Below, piece after piece: positions 1-9,014 of a stretch of DNA of 64,000 nt. The translations under genes were made by a program, and so were the position numbers. Origin of the DNA: Breoghania sp037026715 (GTDB lineage: Bacteria > Pseudomonadota > Alphaproteobacteria > Rhizobiales > Stappiaceae); NCBI RefSeq assembly GCF_037026715.1, contig NZ_JBANCG010000008.1, forward strand, positions 1 through 64,000, given 5' to 3'. Position 1 is the stretch's first letter. The number at the start of each line of letters is the position of its first letter. The notes beneath the pieces are model-generated. The model made no database searches. It was not told where the DNA came from and saw nothing but the letters and a program-made list of their open reading frames with translations.

Positions 1-10
1 CCGAACTTGC

Positions 11-26
11 GGCCGGCCTCCCGGCC
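11..26. other. GC-rich hairpin near the window edge
   Basis: GGCCGG, a 4-base loop, then CCGGCC, extended by one outer C-G pair. No T-run follows on either strand, so this is not a clear intrinsic terminator. It probably marks the 3' end of a gene lying before the window. The remaining bases up to 174 are the leader of the first reductase and show no other gene. Confidence 0.35.
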
Positions 27-174
27 GGCTCGCGACAAAAGTCCCTTACGAAACAGACTGAAAGTGAAAACGAGAACCGAGGGTGAGGACCAGCAGACCT
101 TGCTCTCTTATTCGGAACGCCCCCGTTTCGAAGACGCCCGAGAGACGTCCTGCTACTAATGAGGAGAAGTAGTA

Positions 175-2646
175 ATGACCGATAAAAACCCCGCATCGTG
201 CACGCTTACGCGCCGACGCTTTCTGACCGCCTCCACATCCCTGGCAGCGGTCGGAATGGCCGGCTCGATGATGCCGATGGGCGCCACCAGGGCCTTCGCA
301 GCAGGCGAACAGAAAATTCAGGGAGGCAGCCACTGGGGCGTCTTCAACATGACCGTGAAGGACGGTCGTGCCGTGAAGATCGATCCCTGGGAAAAGGATC
401 CCCATCCCAGCCACCAGCTGCCCGGCGTGCTCGATTCCATGTACTCCGCGAGCCGCATCAGATATCCGATGGTTCGTCGCTCGTATCTGGAAAATGGGCC
501 GAAGGCCGAGCGCGACAGTCGCGGCGCCAACGATTTCGTGCGCGTCTCATGGGACAAGGCCATCGAGCTTGTCGCCAACGAGATCAAGCGCGTTCAGGCC
601 GAATCCGGCCCCTCGGGCGTCTTCGCTGGCTCTTACGGCTGGAAAAGCCCCGGCAAATTCCACAACTGCCGCACGCTCGTCGCACGTACAATGAACGTGC
701 TCGGCGGATACGTGAGCGGCACGGGCGACTACTCGACCGGCGCCTCTCAGGTGATCATGCCGCACGTCGTCGGCGGACTTGAGGTCTATTCGCAGCAAAC
801 CTCGTGGCCCCTGCTCATCGACAACACCGATACGCTGGTCTTCTGGGCCGCCGATCCGGTGAAGACATGCCAGATCGACTGGCTGATCCCCGATCATGGC
901 GTCTACGATTACCTGAAGGCCTACAAGGCGACCGGCAAGAAGGTCATCTGCATCGATCCGTTCCACTCGGAAACCGCGAAAATGATGGACGCGGAATGGC
1001 TGGCGCCCAAGCCGCAAACGGACGTCGCCTTGATGCTCGGAATTGCCCACACGCTTTACAGCGAGGGGCTGCACGACCAGGAGTTCCTGTCCACCTACAC
1101 TTACGGCTTCGACAAGTTCCTGCCCTATCTGACCGGCGATGCCGACGGCACGCCGAAAGACGCTGATTGGGCCGCCAAAATCTGCGGCATCCCCGCCGAC
1201 AAGATCAAGGAACTCGCGAAACTGTTTGCCGGCGGCACGACGATGCTGGCAAGCGGCTGGTCCATCCAGCGCATGCAGTACGGCGAACAGGCCCACTGGA
1301 TGCTGGTCACCCTTGCCGCAATGCTCGGCCAGATCGGCACCAAGGGCGGCGGCTTCGGCCTCAGCTACCACTATTGCAGCGGCGGCACGCCGACCGCCAA
1401 CGGCGTCTCCTTGCCCGGCATCGGCGATGGCAAGCAGAGCAAGGAGAATGCTCCCGAATGGCTCGCCTCCAGCGGCGCGTCAAGCATTCCTGTCGCTCGC
1501 GTTGTCGACATGCTCGAAAATCCGGGAGCAGAGTTCGACTTCAACGGTTCGAAGGCGACCTATCCCGACACGAAGCTGATCTACTGGGTGGGCGGCAATC
1601 CGTTCGCGCACCATCAGGACCGCAACCGCATGGTCAAGGCCTGGAAGAAGGTGGAGACCTTCATCGTCCACGACTTCCAGTGGACGGCAACAGCCCGCCA
1701 CGCGGATATCGTCCTGCCCGCGACGACATCCTATGAACGAAACGACGTGGAGCAGATCGGTTCGTATTCGAACCAGGGCATCGTCGCGATGAAGAAGATC
1801 GTGGATCCGATCGGTGAGGCCCGCAGCGACTTCGACATCTTCTCCGCCATCTGCGCAAAGCTCGGCAAGGAAGCGGAGTTTACCGAGAACAAGTCGGAAA
1901 TGGACTGGCTCAAGAGCCTCTACCAGACCGCGTCCTCGACGGCACAGACGAAGCAAATCGACTTCCCCTCATTCGAAGACTTCTGGGAAGCCGGCTCGGT
2001 CATCTACGACGTGCCGCAGGCCAACAAGGAATTCGTCCGCTTCGCCGAATTCCGCGACGATCCCTTGCTGAACCCGCTGGGAACGCCGACGGGGCTCATC
2101 GAGATCTACTCCAAGGCAATCGAGAAGATGAACTACGACGATTGCCCGGCTCATCCCACCTGGATGCCCGCGCGCGAACTGACGGGCGTCGAGGGAACGA
2201 AGTACCCGCTGCACGTGAATGCCTCTCACCCCAACGACCGGCTTCACTCGCAGTTGTGCGGAACGGAATTGCGCAAGAGCTACGCAATCAAGGGGCGCGA
2301 ACCGTGCGTGATCCATCCTGACGATGCGGCCAAACGCGGTATTTCAGACGGAGATCTCGTGCGCGTCTTCAACGACCGTGGCCAGATCCTGACAGGGGCA
2401 CGCATCTCTGACGACACCGCCCCCGGTGTCCTGCGCGTCTCCGAAGGCGGCTGGTACGATCCGTCGGCTCCCCTCGAGGAAGGCTCGCTCGATGCCTATG
2501 GCGACGTAAACGTCCTGACATTCGATGTCGGCACCTCGAAGCTCGCCCAAGGCAATTGCGGACACTCCGCGGCAGCAGACGTGGAGAAGTTCACCGGCAC
2601 GCCGCCCGAGGTGAATGTCTTCACGGCTCCCGTGGCTGCGGAATAG
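175..2646 (+). CDS. torA: TMAO/DMSO reductase-type molybdopterin oxidoreductase, first copy
   Basis: Periplasmic molybdoenzyme, 823 residues, of the DMSO reductase family, expected to reduce trimethylamine N-oxide or another S/N-oxide as terminal electron acceptor. The N-terminus carries a Tat motif (TRRRFLTAS, residues 12-20) followed by a hydrophobic stretch and an AFAA cleavage region. The segment around GDYSTGAS places Ser187 where TorA/DorA enzymes bind molybdenum through serine; there is no N-terminal Fe-S cysteine cluster, as expected for this subgroup. The middle and C-terminal molybdopterin-binding domains are complete. A strong Shine-Dalgarno (GAGGAG at 161-166) fixes the ATG. A paralogue follows 192 bases downstream. 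No torC cytochrome or torD chaperone gene lies in the window. The substrate is inferred from family only. Confidence 0.9.
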   Translation: MTDKNPASCTLTRRRFLTASTSLAAVGMAGSMMPMGATRAFAAGEQKIQGGSHWGVFNMTVKDGRAVKIDPWEKDPHPSHQLPGVLDSMYSASRIRYPMVRRSYLENGPKAERDSRGANDFVRVSWDKAIELVANEIKRVQAESGPSGVFAGSYGWKSPGKFHNCRTLVARTMNVLGGYVSGTGDYSTGASQVIMPHVVGGLEVYSQQTSWPLLIDNTDTLVFWAADPVKTCQIDWLIPDHGVYDYLKAYKATGKKVICIDPFHSETAKMMDAEWLAPKPQTDVALMLGIAHTLYSEGLHDQEFLSTYTYGFDKFLPYLTGDADGTPKDADWAAKICGIPADKIKELAKLFAGGTTMLASGWSIQRMQYGEQAHWMLVTLAAMLGQIGTKGGGFGLSYHYCSGGTPTANGVSLPGIGDGKQSKENAPEWLASSGASSIPVARVVDMLENPGAEFDFNGSKATYPDTKLIYWVGGNPFAHHQDRNRMVKAWKKVETFIVHDFQWTATARHADIVLPATTSYERNDVEQIGSYSNQGIVAMKKIVDPIGEARSDFDIFSAICAKLGKEAEFTENKSEMDWLKSLYQTASSTAQTKQIDFPSFEDFWEAGSVIYDVPQANKEFVRFAEFRDDPLLNPLGTPTGLIEIYSKAIEKMNYDDCPAHPTWMPARELTGVEGTKYPLHVNASHPNDRLHSQLCGTELRKSYAIKGREPCVIHPDDAAKRGISDGDLVRVFNDRGQILTGARISDDTAPGVLRVSEGGWYDPSAPLEEGSLDAYGDVNVLTFDVGTSKLAQGNCGHSAAADVEKFTGTPPEVNVFTAPVAAE

Positions 2647-2661
2647 CGCAGACGACGAATA

Positions 2662-2686
2662 CCGGGCCGGCATGCAGCCGGCCCGG
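2662..2686. other. Perfect 10-bp hairpin between the two reductase genes
   Basis: Arms CCGGGCCGGC and GCCGGCCCGG around a 5-base loop, 15 bases after the first reductase stop. No T-run follows. It more likely stabilises or attenuates the transcript than terminates it fully. The remaining intergenic sequence to 2838 shows nothing else I recognise. Confidence 0.5.
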
Positions 2687-2838
2687 ACCCGGCCGGTGAT
2701 AATGCCGGTCGACTATCGAGGCCCGGTATCGCGCCCAAGGGCGAACGACCACCCAGTCGCACAGCGCTCCATCGGCGGAAAATCCTCCTTCGGAAGCCCT
2801 CGGTTCCGGACTTCGCAAAAAAACTGGAGAAGCTGTCG

Positions 2839-5313
2839 ATGTCGACCAAGAATTCGTGGTCCCCGTCCCTATCACGCCGACGATTCCTCACATCCTCCGC
2901 CTCGCTCGCCGCACTCGGTGCCGCGGGCTCGGTGTTGCCGGGCGGCGTGACGCGCGCCTTTGCAGCAGACAAGTCCAAGGAGGTTCTCTCCGCGTCGCAC
3001 TGGGGTGCCTTTTACGGCAAGGTCGAGGACGGTCGCTTCGTAAGCCTGCGTCCCTGGGACAAGGATCCCTTCCCGAACCAGGCGGTCCACGGCGTGCAGG
3101 ACGTCGTCTACAACGCGGGCCGCATCAAGTATCCGATGGTCCGTCGCGCCTATCTCGAGAAGGGTCCGAATGCGGAACGCGACAGCCGCGGTGCCGGCGA
3201 TTTCGTGCGCGTGTCGTGGGATCAGGCCCTGGACCTTGTCGCCAAGGAAATCCAGCGCCTCCAGAAGGACGAAGGTCCCTGGGCGATCTATTCCGGCACC
3301 TACGGATGGCAAAGCTCCGGCCGCGCCAACAACTCGCAGGCTATGCTGAAGAAGCTGATGAACCTGTCGGGCGGCGCCGTCTTCTCCACGGGAGATTATT
3401 CCAAGGGCGCGCTGGCGGGCATCATGCCCTACATCATGGGCCAGATCGACGCCGAAGGCCCCCAGACGAGCTACCTGTCGATCCTGGAAAACACAGACCA
3501 GATCGTATTCTGGGCCTGCGATCCCTGGAAGAACAACCGCATCGCCTACTCCCCGCCGGATCACGGCGAGCATCTCTTCTTCGACGAACTGAAGAAGAAC
3601 AAGATGAAGAAGCTCTTCATCAATCCGCTGCGCGGCGAACTCTGCAAGGCGACCGACGGCGAATGGATCGCCGCGCGCCCGCATGCCGACATTCCGCTCG
3701 CCCTCGGCATCTGCCACACGCTGCTGAGCGAGGACATCTACGACAAGGACTTCATCGAGAACTACACCTTCGGCTTCGAGGAATTCGCCGAGTACCTGAA
3801 GGGCAACGGCTGGGACAAGATCGAGAAGACGCCGGAGTGGGCGGCCGAGCAGTGCGAGGTTCCCGCCGACAAGATCCGCGAGCTTGCCCGCAGCTTCGTC
3901 GCCGGCCGCACGATGCTGGTTTCCGGCTGGACCCCGCAGCGCCAGCATCATGGCGAGCAGTGGCCGTGGATGTTCATCACCATGGCCTGCATGGTCGGCC
4001 AGATCGGCCTGCCCGGCGGTGGCTTCTGCCAGCGCTATCATCTCGACAACCCCGGCGCGCCCCAGTCGAACGGCCCTGCCCTCGGTTCCTCGGTCAATCC
4101 CGGCAAGCGCGCCGAGAACAAGGAGTGGCCTGAGGAAAAGGGTGCCAAGACGATCCCCTGCGCCCGTATCGTCGACATGCTGGAGAATCCCGGCAAGCCG
4201 TTCGAGCACAATGGCGAGACGCATCTTTATCCGGATGTGAAGATGACCTACTGGACCGGCGGCAACCCGTTCCACCACCACCAGGACCGCAACCGCATGC
4301 GCGCAGCCTGGAAGAAGTTCGACACGGTCGTCATTCAGGACTTCCAGTGGACGGCGACCGCGCGCTTCGCCGATATCGTGCTGCCCGCCACGACGACGGC
4401 GGAACGTAACGACATCGACCGTATCGGTTCGGTGGCCAACAAGGCCATTCTTCGCATGGCCAAGATCATTGATCCGGTCTTCGAGGCGCGCAACGACTAC
4501 GACATCTTCACCGATCTCGCGGGCCGTCTGGGCGTTCAGGACAAGTTCACCGAAGGCAAGTCCGAGCAGGACATGATCAAGGAGATCTACGAACAGGCGA
4601 GGGAGATGGCTGCAAAGAAGAGCGTCGAGATGCCCGATTTCGACACCTTCTGGGAAAAAGGCATCGTCGAGTTCGAGGTGCCTGAAGAAAACCTCCGTCG
4701 CGTTCGTTATGCGGATTTTCGCGAAGATCCGCTGATGAACATGATGCCGACGGCGACCGGCAAGATCGAGATCTTCTCAAAGTACATCGAGAAGATGAAC
4801 TACGACGACTGCCCTCCGCATCCGTCGTGGATCGAACCGGCCGAATGGCTCGGCATGGAGGACAAGACCTACCCCGTCCACCTCAGCTCCAACCATCCCG
4901 ACTGGCGCATGCACTCCCAGCTCTGCTCCACGAAGGTGCGTGAAATCTATGCGGTGGCCGGGCGCGAGCCTTGCCTGATCAACACCGAGGATGCGGCCGA
5001 GCGCGGCATCAAGGACGGCGACATCGTCCGGGTCTTCAACGGCCGCGGCCAGATCCTCGCCGGGGCGAAGGTCTCTGACGACATCCGTCGCTCCGTGATC
5101 CAGGTCCAGGAAGGCGCCTGGTACGATCCCGAGGACGTCAGCGACCCGAACACGCTGTGCAAGTACGGCGATCCGAACGTGCTGACCCTCGACATCGGCA
5201 CATCCCGCCTCGCCCAGGCCACCTCGGCCCACACCTGCATGGTGCAGTTCGAGAAGTATACCGGCGAAGTGCCGGAAGTGACCGCCTTCGTCGCGCCGGC
5301 TGCCGCGCAGTAG
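2839..5313 (+). CDS. torA: TMAO/DMSO reductase-type molybdopterin oxidoreductase, second copy
   Basis: Tandem paralogue of the preceding enzyme, 824 residues, colinear over its whole length and roughly half identical by eye. It has its own Tat signal (SRRRFLTSS, residues 12-20) and the serine ligand region GDYSKGA (Ser188). Around the active site it diverges from the first copy: the stretch after the serine reads AGIMPYIMGQ instead of SQVIMPHVVG, and later QTSYLSIL instead of QTSWPLLI. This suggests a different oxide substrate. C-terminal motifs of the molybdopterin guanine dinucleotide binding domain are intact. The upstream signal is weak (GGAGAAG around 2824-2830). It may be co-transcribed with copy one, and a strong terminator follows at 5427. 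Specificity is an inference. Confidence 0.87.
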   Translation: MSTKNSWSPSLSRRRFLTSSASLAALGAAGSVLPGGVTRAFAADKSKEVLSASHWGAFYGKVEDGRFVSLRPWDKDPFPNQAVHGVQDVVYNAGRIKYPMVRRAYLEKGPNAERDSRGAGDFVRVSWDQALDLVAKEIQRLQKDEGPWAIYSGTYGWQSSGRANNSQAMLKKLMNLSGGAVFSTGDYSKGALAGIMPYIMGQIDAEGPQTSYLSILENTDQIVFWACDPWKNNRIAYSPPDHGEHLFFDELKKNKMKKLFINPLRGELCKATDGEWIAARPHADIPLALGICHTLLSEDIYDKDFIENYTFGFEEFAEYLKGNGWDKIEKTPEWAAEQCEVPADKIRELARSFVAGRTMLVSGWTPQRQHHGEQWPWMFITMACMVGQIGLPGGGFCQRYHLDNPGAPQSNGPALGSSVNPGKRAENKEWPEEKGAKTIPCARIVDMLENPGKPFEHNGETHLYPDVKMTYWTGGNPFHHHQDRNRMRAAWKKFDTVVIQDFQWTATARFADIVLPATTTAERNDIDRIGSVANKAILRMAKIIDPVFEARNDYDIFTDLAGRLGVQDKFTEGKSEQDMIKEIYEQAREMAAKKSVEMPDFDTFWEKGIVEFEVPEENLRRVRYADFREDPLMNMMPTATGKIEIFSKYIEKMNYDDCPPHPSWIEPAEWLGMEDKTYPVHLSSNHPDWRMHSQLCSTKVREIYAVAGREPCLINTEDAAERGIKDGDIVRVFNGRGQILAGAKVSDDIRRSVIQVQEGAWYDPEDVSDPNTLCKYGDPNVLTLDIGTSRLAQATSAHTCMVQFEKYTGEVPEVTAFVAPAAAQ

Positions 5314-5328
5314 CAACGCGACAAGGTC

Positions 5329-5363
5329 TGCCGGGCCGACGCTGTCGGTCCCTCGGCCCGGCA
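5329..5363. other. 11-bp hairpin after the second reductase
   Basis: Arms TGCCGGGCCGA and TCGGCCCGGCA around a 13-base loop, 15 bases after the stop codon. No T-run follows. It stands upstream of the true terminator at 5427 and resembles the hairpin after copy one. Confidence 0.5.
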
Positions 5364-5426
5364 GGCATCAGGATTTTCGAAGACCGCACGTTCCGGACAA
5401 ATGGTCCGGGCACGATACGGACAAAG

Positions 5427-5461
5427 ACAGGGCCGGAGCCTCTTCCGGCCCTGTTGTTTTT
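5427..5461 (+). terminator. Rho-independent terminator of the reductase unit
   Basis: Perfect 11-bp stem (ACAGGGCCGGA / TCCGGCCCTGT) with a 6-base loop, followed by TGTTTTT. It separates the reductases from the ATPase operon. Confidence 0.85.
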
Positions 5462-5655
5462 GCCAATATTTACTGCACCGCATCAAACGCATTGACATGA
5501 ACCTCTCCAAGCGCTCCCCTAGGGGCAATAGCGCGCGGATGCATGGTTGCGACCGTTAAAGAATTTTCAGTTCCGGCGGTTCCCGGCCCAGCCCTGCAGT
5601 CCTGGCACGATTGCGCGACAATCCCTTATCGAGCCGCCCGGCAATCGGTAGTCAT
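5462..5655 (+). other. Leader/promoter region of the N-ATPase operon
   Basis: A consensus-like TTGACA lies at 5492-5497, but no convincing -10 box sits 16-18 bases beyond it. A CCCCTAGGGG palindrome lies at 5516-5525. A TTG at 5611 in frame with atpD would add 15 residues, but nothing resembling a ribosome-binding site supports it. The operon promoter is probably here but is not resolved. Confidence 0.35.
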
Positions 5656-7083
5656 ATGGACGAGGCCTCCCTTCACGGCACGATCGTCTCTGTCCGAGGC
5701 GCCGTCGTCGATGTCGAATTCGACGAAGGCAACCTGCCCGCGGTCGACACCGCGCTGGTCGTCCAATGGGATTATCCGGAACCGCTGTTGCTTGAAGTTC
5801 ATGCGCATCTCGACCTGGCGACGGTGCGGTGCGTCGCGCTGCAGGCGACCGCTGGCCTTGCCCGGGGAACCGGAGTTCTCTCGACGGGCGCTCCGGTTTC
5901 CGTCCCTGTCGGCGACGAGGTTCTCGGCCGGCTCATCGATGTGGTCGGCACTATCGGCGACAGGGGCGAACCGCTTCCCGAGGACATCGCCCGGCGCCCC
6001 ATCCACAATCCGCCGCCGCTGCTGAAGGACGAGCGCTCCACGACGGAAGTGTTCGAGACCGGCATCAAGGTGATCGACCTGCTCACCCCCCTCACCCAGG
6101 GCGGCAAGGCCGCAATGTTCGGCGGAGCCGGCGTCGGCAAGACCGTTCTGGTGATGGAGCTGATCCATGCCATGGTCGAGAAATACCAGGGTATTTCCGT
6201 GTTTGCGGGGATCGGCGAACGCTCCCGGGAGGGCCATGAACTCCTGACCGAGATGCGTGGCTCCGGGGTTCTGAAACGAACGGTGCTGGTTTACGGGCAG
6301 ATGGCGGAACCGCCGGGCGCGCGCTGGCGGGCGCCGCTGACCGCGCTCACCATCGCCGAGCATTTCCGCGACGTACGTCATCGCAACGTGCTGCTGCTGA
6401 TGGACAACGTCTTCCGCTTCGTGCAGGCCGGGGCGGAGGTTTCAAGTCTTCTCGGTCGGTTGCCGTCGCGCGTCGGCTATCAGCCGACACTTGCAAGCGA
6501 GGTCGCGGCCCTGGAGGAAAGGATCGCGTCGGTTGCGCAAGCCGCGGTCACCGCTATCCAGGCGGTGTACGTGCCCGCCGACGATTTCACCGATCCTGCC
6601 GTAACGACGATCTCCAGCCACATGGACTGCATGATCATGCTGTCGCGTGCGCTGGCCTCGCAGGGCTTTTATCCTGCGGTCGACCCGCTCGCCTCCTCCT
6701 CGATCCTGCTCGACCCGCTGGTCGTGGGGCCGGAGCACTACGAGATCGCCGGCCGCGCACGCGAAACGCTGGCGCGCTTCCACGAATTGCAGGACGTCAT
6801 CGCGCTTCTGGGCGTTGAGGAACTGGGGACCGCCGACAGGCTCATCGTCAGACGCGCCCGGCGGCTGCAGCGCTTCTTTGCGCAGCCCTTCTTCGTAACC
6901 CAGGCCTTTACCGGTACGCCCGGCGTCAGCGTCAGCCGTCAGGACACGCTCGCCGGATGCAGGGCGATCCTCGATGGAGAAGCCGACGACTGGGCCGAGA
7001 GCTCGCTCTACATGGTCGGAACGCTGGAAGACGCGCGTCGCAAGGAAGATGCCGCCCGAGCCGGACAGGAGGCGGTGACATGA
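5656..7083 (+). CDS. atpD: N-ATPase subunit beta
   Basis: Catalytic beta subunit of a rotary ATPase, 475 residues from the ATG at 5656. Walker A is GGAGVGKT (residues 156-163). It is followed by the GIGERSREGHEL catalytic loop and the DNVFRFVQAGAEVSSLLGRLPSRVGYQPTL segment typical of beta subunits (given here in two family blocks). One oddity is ARWRAPLTAL in place of the usual ARMRVGLTAL near the nucleotide site. The gene comes first in the order D-C-Q-R-B-E-F-A-G, the signature of N-type ATPases, which usually accompany a housekeeping F-ATPase elsewhere in the genome. Its stop overlaps the atpC start (ATGA). Confidence 0.95.
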   Translation: MDEASLHGTIVSVRGAVVDVEFDEGNLPAVDTALVVQWDYPEPLLLEVHAHLDLATVRCVALQATAGLARGTGVLSTGAPVSVPVGDEVLGRLIDVVGTIGDRGEPLPEDIARRPIHNPPPLLKDERSTTEVFETGIKVIDLLTPLTQGGKAAMFGGAGVGKTVLVMELIHAMVEKYQGISVFAGIGERSREGHELLTEMRGSGVLKRTVLVYGQMAEPPGARWRAPLTALTIAEHFRDVRHRNVLLLMDNVFRFVQAGAEVSSLLGRLPSRVGYQPTLASEVAALEERIASVAQAAVTAIQAVYVPADDFTDPAVTTISSHMDCMIMLSRALASQGFYPAVDPLASSSILLDPLVVGPEHYEIAGRARETLARFHELQDVIALLGVEELGTADRLIVRRARRLQRFFAQPFFVTQAFTGTPGVSVSRQDTLAGCRAILDGEADDWAESSLYMVGTLEDARRKEDAARAGQEAVT

Positions 7084-7499
7084 AGCTTGCGATCGTCACT
7101 CCGCTGCAGGTCGTGGTCGATGAGGAGGCCGTCGTTTCCATACGCGCCGAAGACGCCAGCGGAAGCTTCGGCATCCTCTCCGGCCACGCCGATTTCCTGA
7201 CAAGTCTCGCGATCTCCGTGGTCCGCTGGATGCGGAAGGACCAGACGTGGGGGTTCTGCGCCGTTCGCGGGGGCGTTCTGACCGTCGCGCATGGCTCTGC
7301 CGTTTCGATCGCGACGCGGGAAGCGGTTGCCGGCGACGATCTCGCAACGCTCGATCAGGTGGTGCTGGAACGCTTTCATAAGGAGCTTGACGAGGAGCGC
7401 ACACAGAACGTGGAGGCGACCCGGCTCCATCTCGACATGATCCGCCGGCTCGTCGCGCGTGCAAGCCGGGGCGCGGCCGCAGGAACGGACACGATATGA
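7080..7499 (+). CDS. atpC: N-ATPase subunit epsilon
   Basis: Central-stalk epsilon subunit, 139 residues. The N-terminal beta-sandwich begins MKLAIVTPLQVVVDEEAVVSI, with the typical GSFGILSGHADFLTSL segment near residues 28-43. A helical C-terminal part rich in charged residues follows (about 95-139). The ATG overlaps the atpD stop by four bases, and its own stop overlaps atpQ, so it is translated by coupling inside the operon. In F-type operons atpC usually comes last after atpD; here the D-C pair leads, as in other N-ATPases. Confidence 0.93.
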   Translation: MKLAIVTPLQVVVDEEAVVSIRAEDASGSFGILSGHADFLTSLAISVVRWMRKDQTWGFCAVRGGVLTVAHGSAVSIATREAVAGDDLATLDQVVLERFHKELDEERTQNVEATRLHLDMIRRLVARASRGAAAGTDTI

Positions 7500-7774
7500 T
7501 GGTTCGGCGGCAAGAGGACGAAAAGCTCGTCAGCCAGGTTCGCCTGCGCCAGAAGCGGGACCGGAACCGGCACGAAGATGTGCCGGTCTCCCGTCGGCTC
7601 GCCCAGATCGGCGTGCTCGGCTGGATCGTCGTAACCCCGATGCTGATCGGCATCTTCGCGGGCCGCTGGCTCGATCGGACCTTCGAGACGGGTCTCTTCT
7701 GGACGGCCCCTCTCCTGATGATCGGGCTAGGCCTCGGCTGCTGGTTTGCCTGGAAGTGGATGAACGCCGCATGA
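7496..7774 (+). CDS. atpQ: N-ATPase accessory membrane protein AtpQ
   Basis: Small membrane protein of 92 residues with a basic, soluble N-terminus (about 1-33) and two hydrophobic helices (about 36-55 and 66-86). It resembles the AtpI/AtpZ family and occupies the invariant Q position between atpC and atpR. The role in N-ATPases is not settled; assembly of the rotor ring or ion handling is proposed for the family. Two adjacent ATG codons (7496, 7499) are possible starts. ATGA overlaps couple it on both sides. Confidence 0.88.
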   Translation: MMVRRQEDEKLVSQVRLRQKRDRNRHEDVPVSRRLAQIGVLGWIVVTPMLIGIFAGRWLDRTFETGLFWTAPLLMIGLGLGCWFAWKWMNAA

Positions 7775-8073
7775 TCCCGGACCTTCCCATCGCAACAGTC
7801 ACGGTCGAAACGCTGCCGGCGCTCGCGGTCTTCTTCGTTTTCGGGGCGGCACTCGGCGCGGCCTATTTCTCCACGCTCCGGATAAGCGCGCGACTGTTTT
7901 CAGAAAAGGCCAGCCTTGCGGCGGCGGCCCTGACGGTCGCCCGCTTTGCCGTCCTCGCCCTCTGCCTCACCTTCGTCAGCCGGGCAGGCGCCCTGCCGCT
8001 TCTCGTCACGGCAATGGGCCTCGTCGTCGCCCGGTGGTTCATCGTTCGTCGCATCAGCCGGAGCTCTCCATGA
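7771..8073 (+). CDS. atpR: N-ATPase membrane subunit AtpR
   Basis: Membrane protein of 100 residues with three predicted hydrophobic segments (about 14-36, 47-68, 72-90). It contains conserved-looking arginines next to or within the membrane segments (STLRISARLF, VARFAVL), a feature noted for AtpR proteins and thought to contact the c-ring glutamate. It is found only in N-type ATPase operons, so it is a good diagnostic. The start overlaps the atpQ stop and the stop overlaps the atpB ATG by four bases. Confidence 0.88.
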   Translation: MIPDLPIATVTVETLPALAVFFVFGAALGAAYFSTLRISARLFSEKASLAAAALTVARFAVLALCLTFVSRAGALPLLVTAMGLVVARWFIVRRISRSSP

Positions 8074-8765
8074 ACTCCCCCCTTGCGACGCCTGCTCTTT
8101 TCCATCTGGGCCCGGTCCCGATCACCGAGGCGGTGCTTGTCACCTGGGGCATCATGCTCTTGCTGGGCATTGGATGCAGCATCGCCACGCGCAGGCTCAG
8201 CCACAATCCGGGACGGTTCCAGAGCGCGCTGGAACTCGTTGTCGAGGCACTCGACCTCCAGATCCGGGAGGCTTCAGGCGCGCCGGCGCAGACCTATCGC
8301 GCCTTCATCGGCACCCTCTTCGTCTACATCCTCGCGGCCAACTGGATGTCCCTCGTTCCGGGCGTGGAGCCGCCGACCGCCCATCTGGAAACGGATGCTG
8401 CGCTTGCCGCTCTCGTCTTCGTCTCGGTGATCTGGTTCGGCGTCCGCGCCAACGGCCTCGGCGGGTATCTGAAAAGCTTCGCCTATCCCAATCCGGTGAT
8501 GATCCCGCTCAACATTCTGGAGAGCCTCACGCGCGTCTTCTCCATGTTCGTGCGCCTCTTCGGCAACGTCATGAGCGGCGTTTTCGTCGTCGGCATCGTC
8601 GCGTCTCTTGCGGGACTGCTGGTGCCCGTTCCTCTGATGGCGCTGGACCTGCTGACCGGGGCCGTTCAGGCATACATCTTCGCCATCCTCGCGCTCGTCT
8701 TCATCACCGCTGCGTCGGCGGAAGGCGGCACGGACCATTCGAATGCAGAGAAAGGATCTCCTTGA
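8070..8765 (+). CDS. atpB: N-ATPase subunit a
   Basis: Ion-channel subunit a of the membrane sector, 231 residues, mostly hydrophobic helices. The essential arginine lies in the helix VFSMFVRLFGNVMSG, followed by a C-terminal helix with AYIFAILALVFI. The ATG at 8070 overlaps the atpR stop; a GTG at 8034 in the same frame would add 12 residues but runs deep into atpR and is rejected. The stop shares one base with the atpE ATG. Confidence 0.93.
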   Translation: MNSPLATPALFHLGPVPITEAVLVTWGIMLLLGIGCSIATRRLSHNPGRFQSALELVVEALDLQIREASGAPAQTYRAFIGTLFVYILAANWMSLVPGVEPPTAHLETDAALAALVFVSVIWFGVRANGLGGYLKSFAYPNPVMIPLNILESLTRVFSMFVRLFGNVMSGVFVVGIVASLAGLLVPVPLMALDLLTGAVQAYIFAILALVFITAASAEGGTDHSNAEKGSP

Positions 8766-9010
8766 TGAACTGGCTGGCATTCATATCGATCATCGGAGCG
8801 GCCGTCGCCGTCTCCTTCGGTGCGATCGGACCGGCGCTTGCGGAAGGGCGCGCGGTGGCCGCCGCCATGGACGCGATCGCCCGGCAGCCGGAAGCGGCCA
8901 ACACGATCTCGCGCACGCTCTTCGTCGGTCTCGCCATGATCGAGACGATGGCGATCTACTGCCTCGTCATCGCGCTGCTGCTTCTCTTCGCCAACCCGCT
9001 GATTTCCTGA
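8765..9010 (+). CDS. atpE: N-ATPase subunit c (rotor ring)
   Basis: Hairpin membrane subunit of the rotor ring, 81 residues: helix 1 about 3-38, polar loop ARQPEA (39-44), helix 2 about 50-78. Ion-site residues are visible: Pro23 and Glu27 in helix 1, Glu60-Thr61 and Tyr65 in helix 2 (IETMAIY). This two-carboxylate plus ET set is the one from which sodium binding was predicted for N-ATPases. Biochemistry on a Burkholderia N-ATPase ring instead indicated protons, so the coupling ion should be treated as open. Confidence 0.94.
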   Translation: MNWLAFISIIGAAVAVSFGAIGPALAEGRAVAAAMDAIARQPEAANTISRTLFVGLAMIETMAIYCLVIALLLLFANPLIS

Positions 9011-9014
9011 CACC

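Noticed and set aside
2872..4281. Long leftward frame (469 codons) opposite the second reductase
   Set aside because: It mirrors the codon structure of a strongly supported gene on the other strand. High-GC coding DNA gives long antisense frames, and the translation has no recognisable domains.
5492..5497. TTGACA as the N-ATPase operon promoter
   Set aside because: No acceptable -10 hexamer at 16-18 bases, so the promoter is left unresolved.
5611..5655. TTG start extending AtpD by 15 residues
   Set aside because: No ribosome-binding site, and the added residues do not resemble the usual AtpD N-terminus; the ATG at 5656 fits the family.
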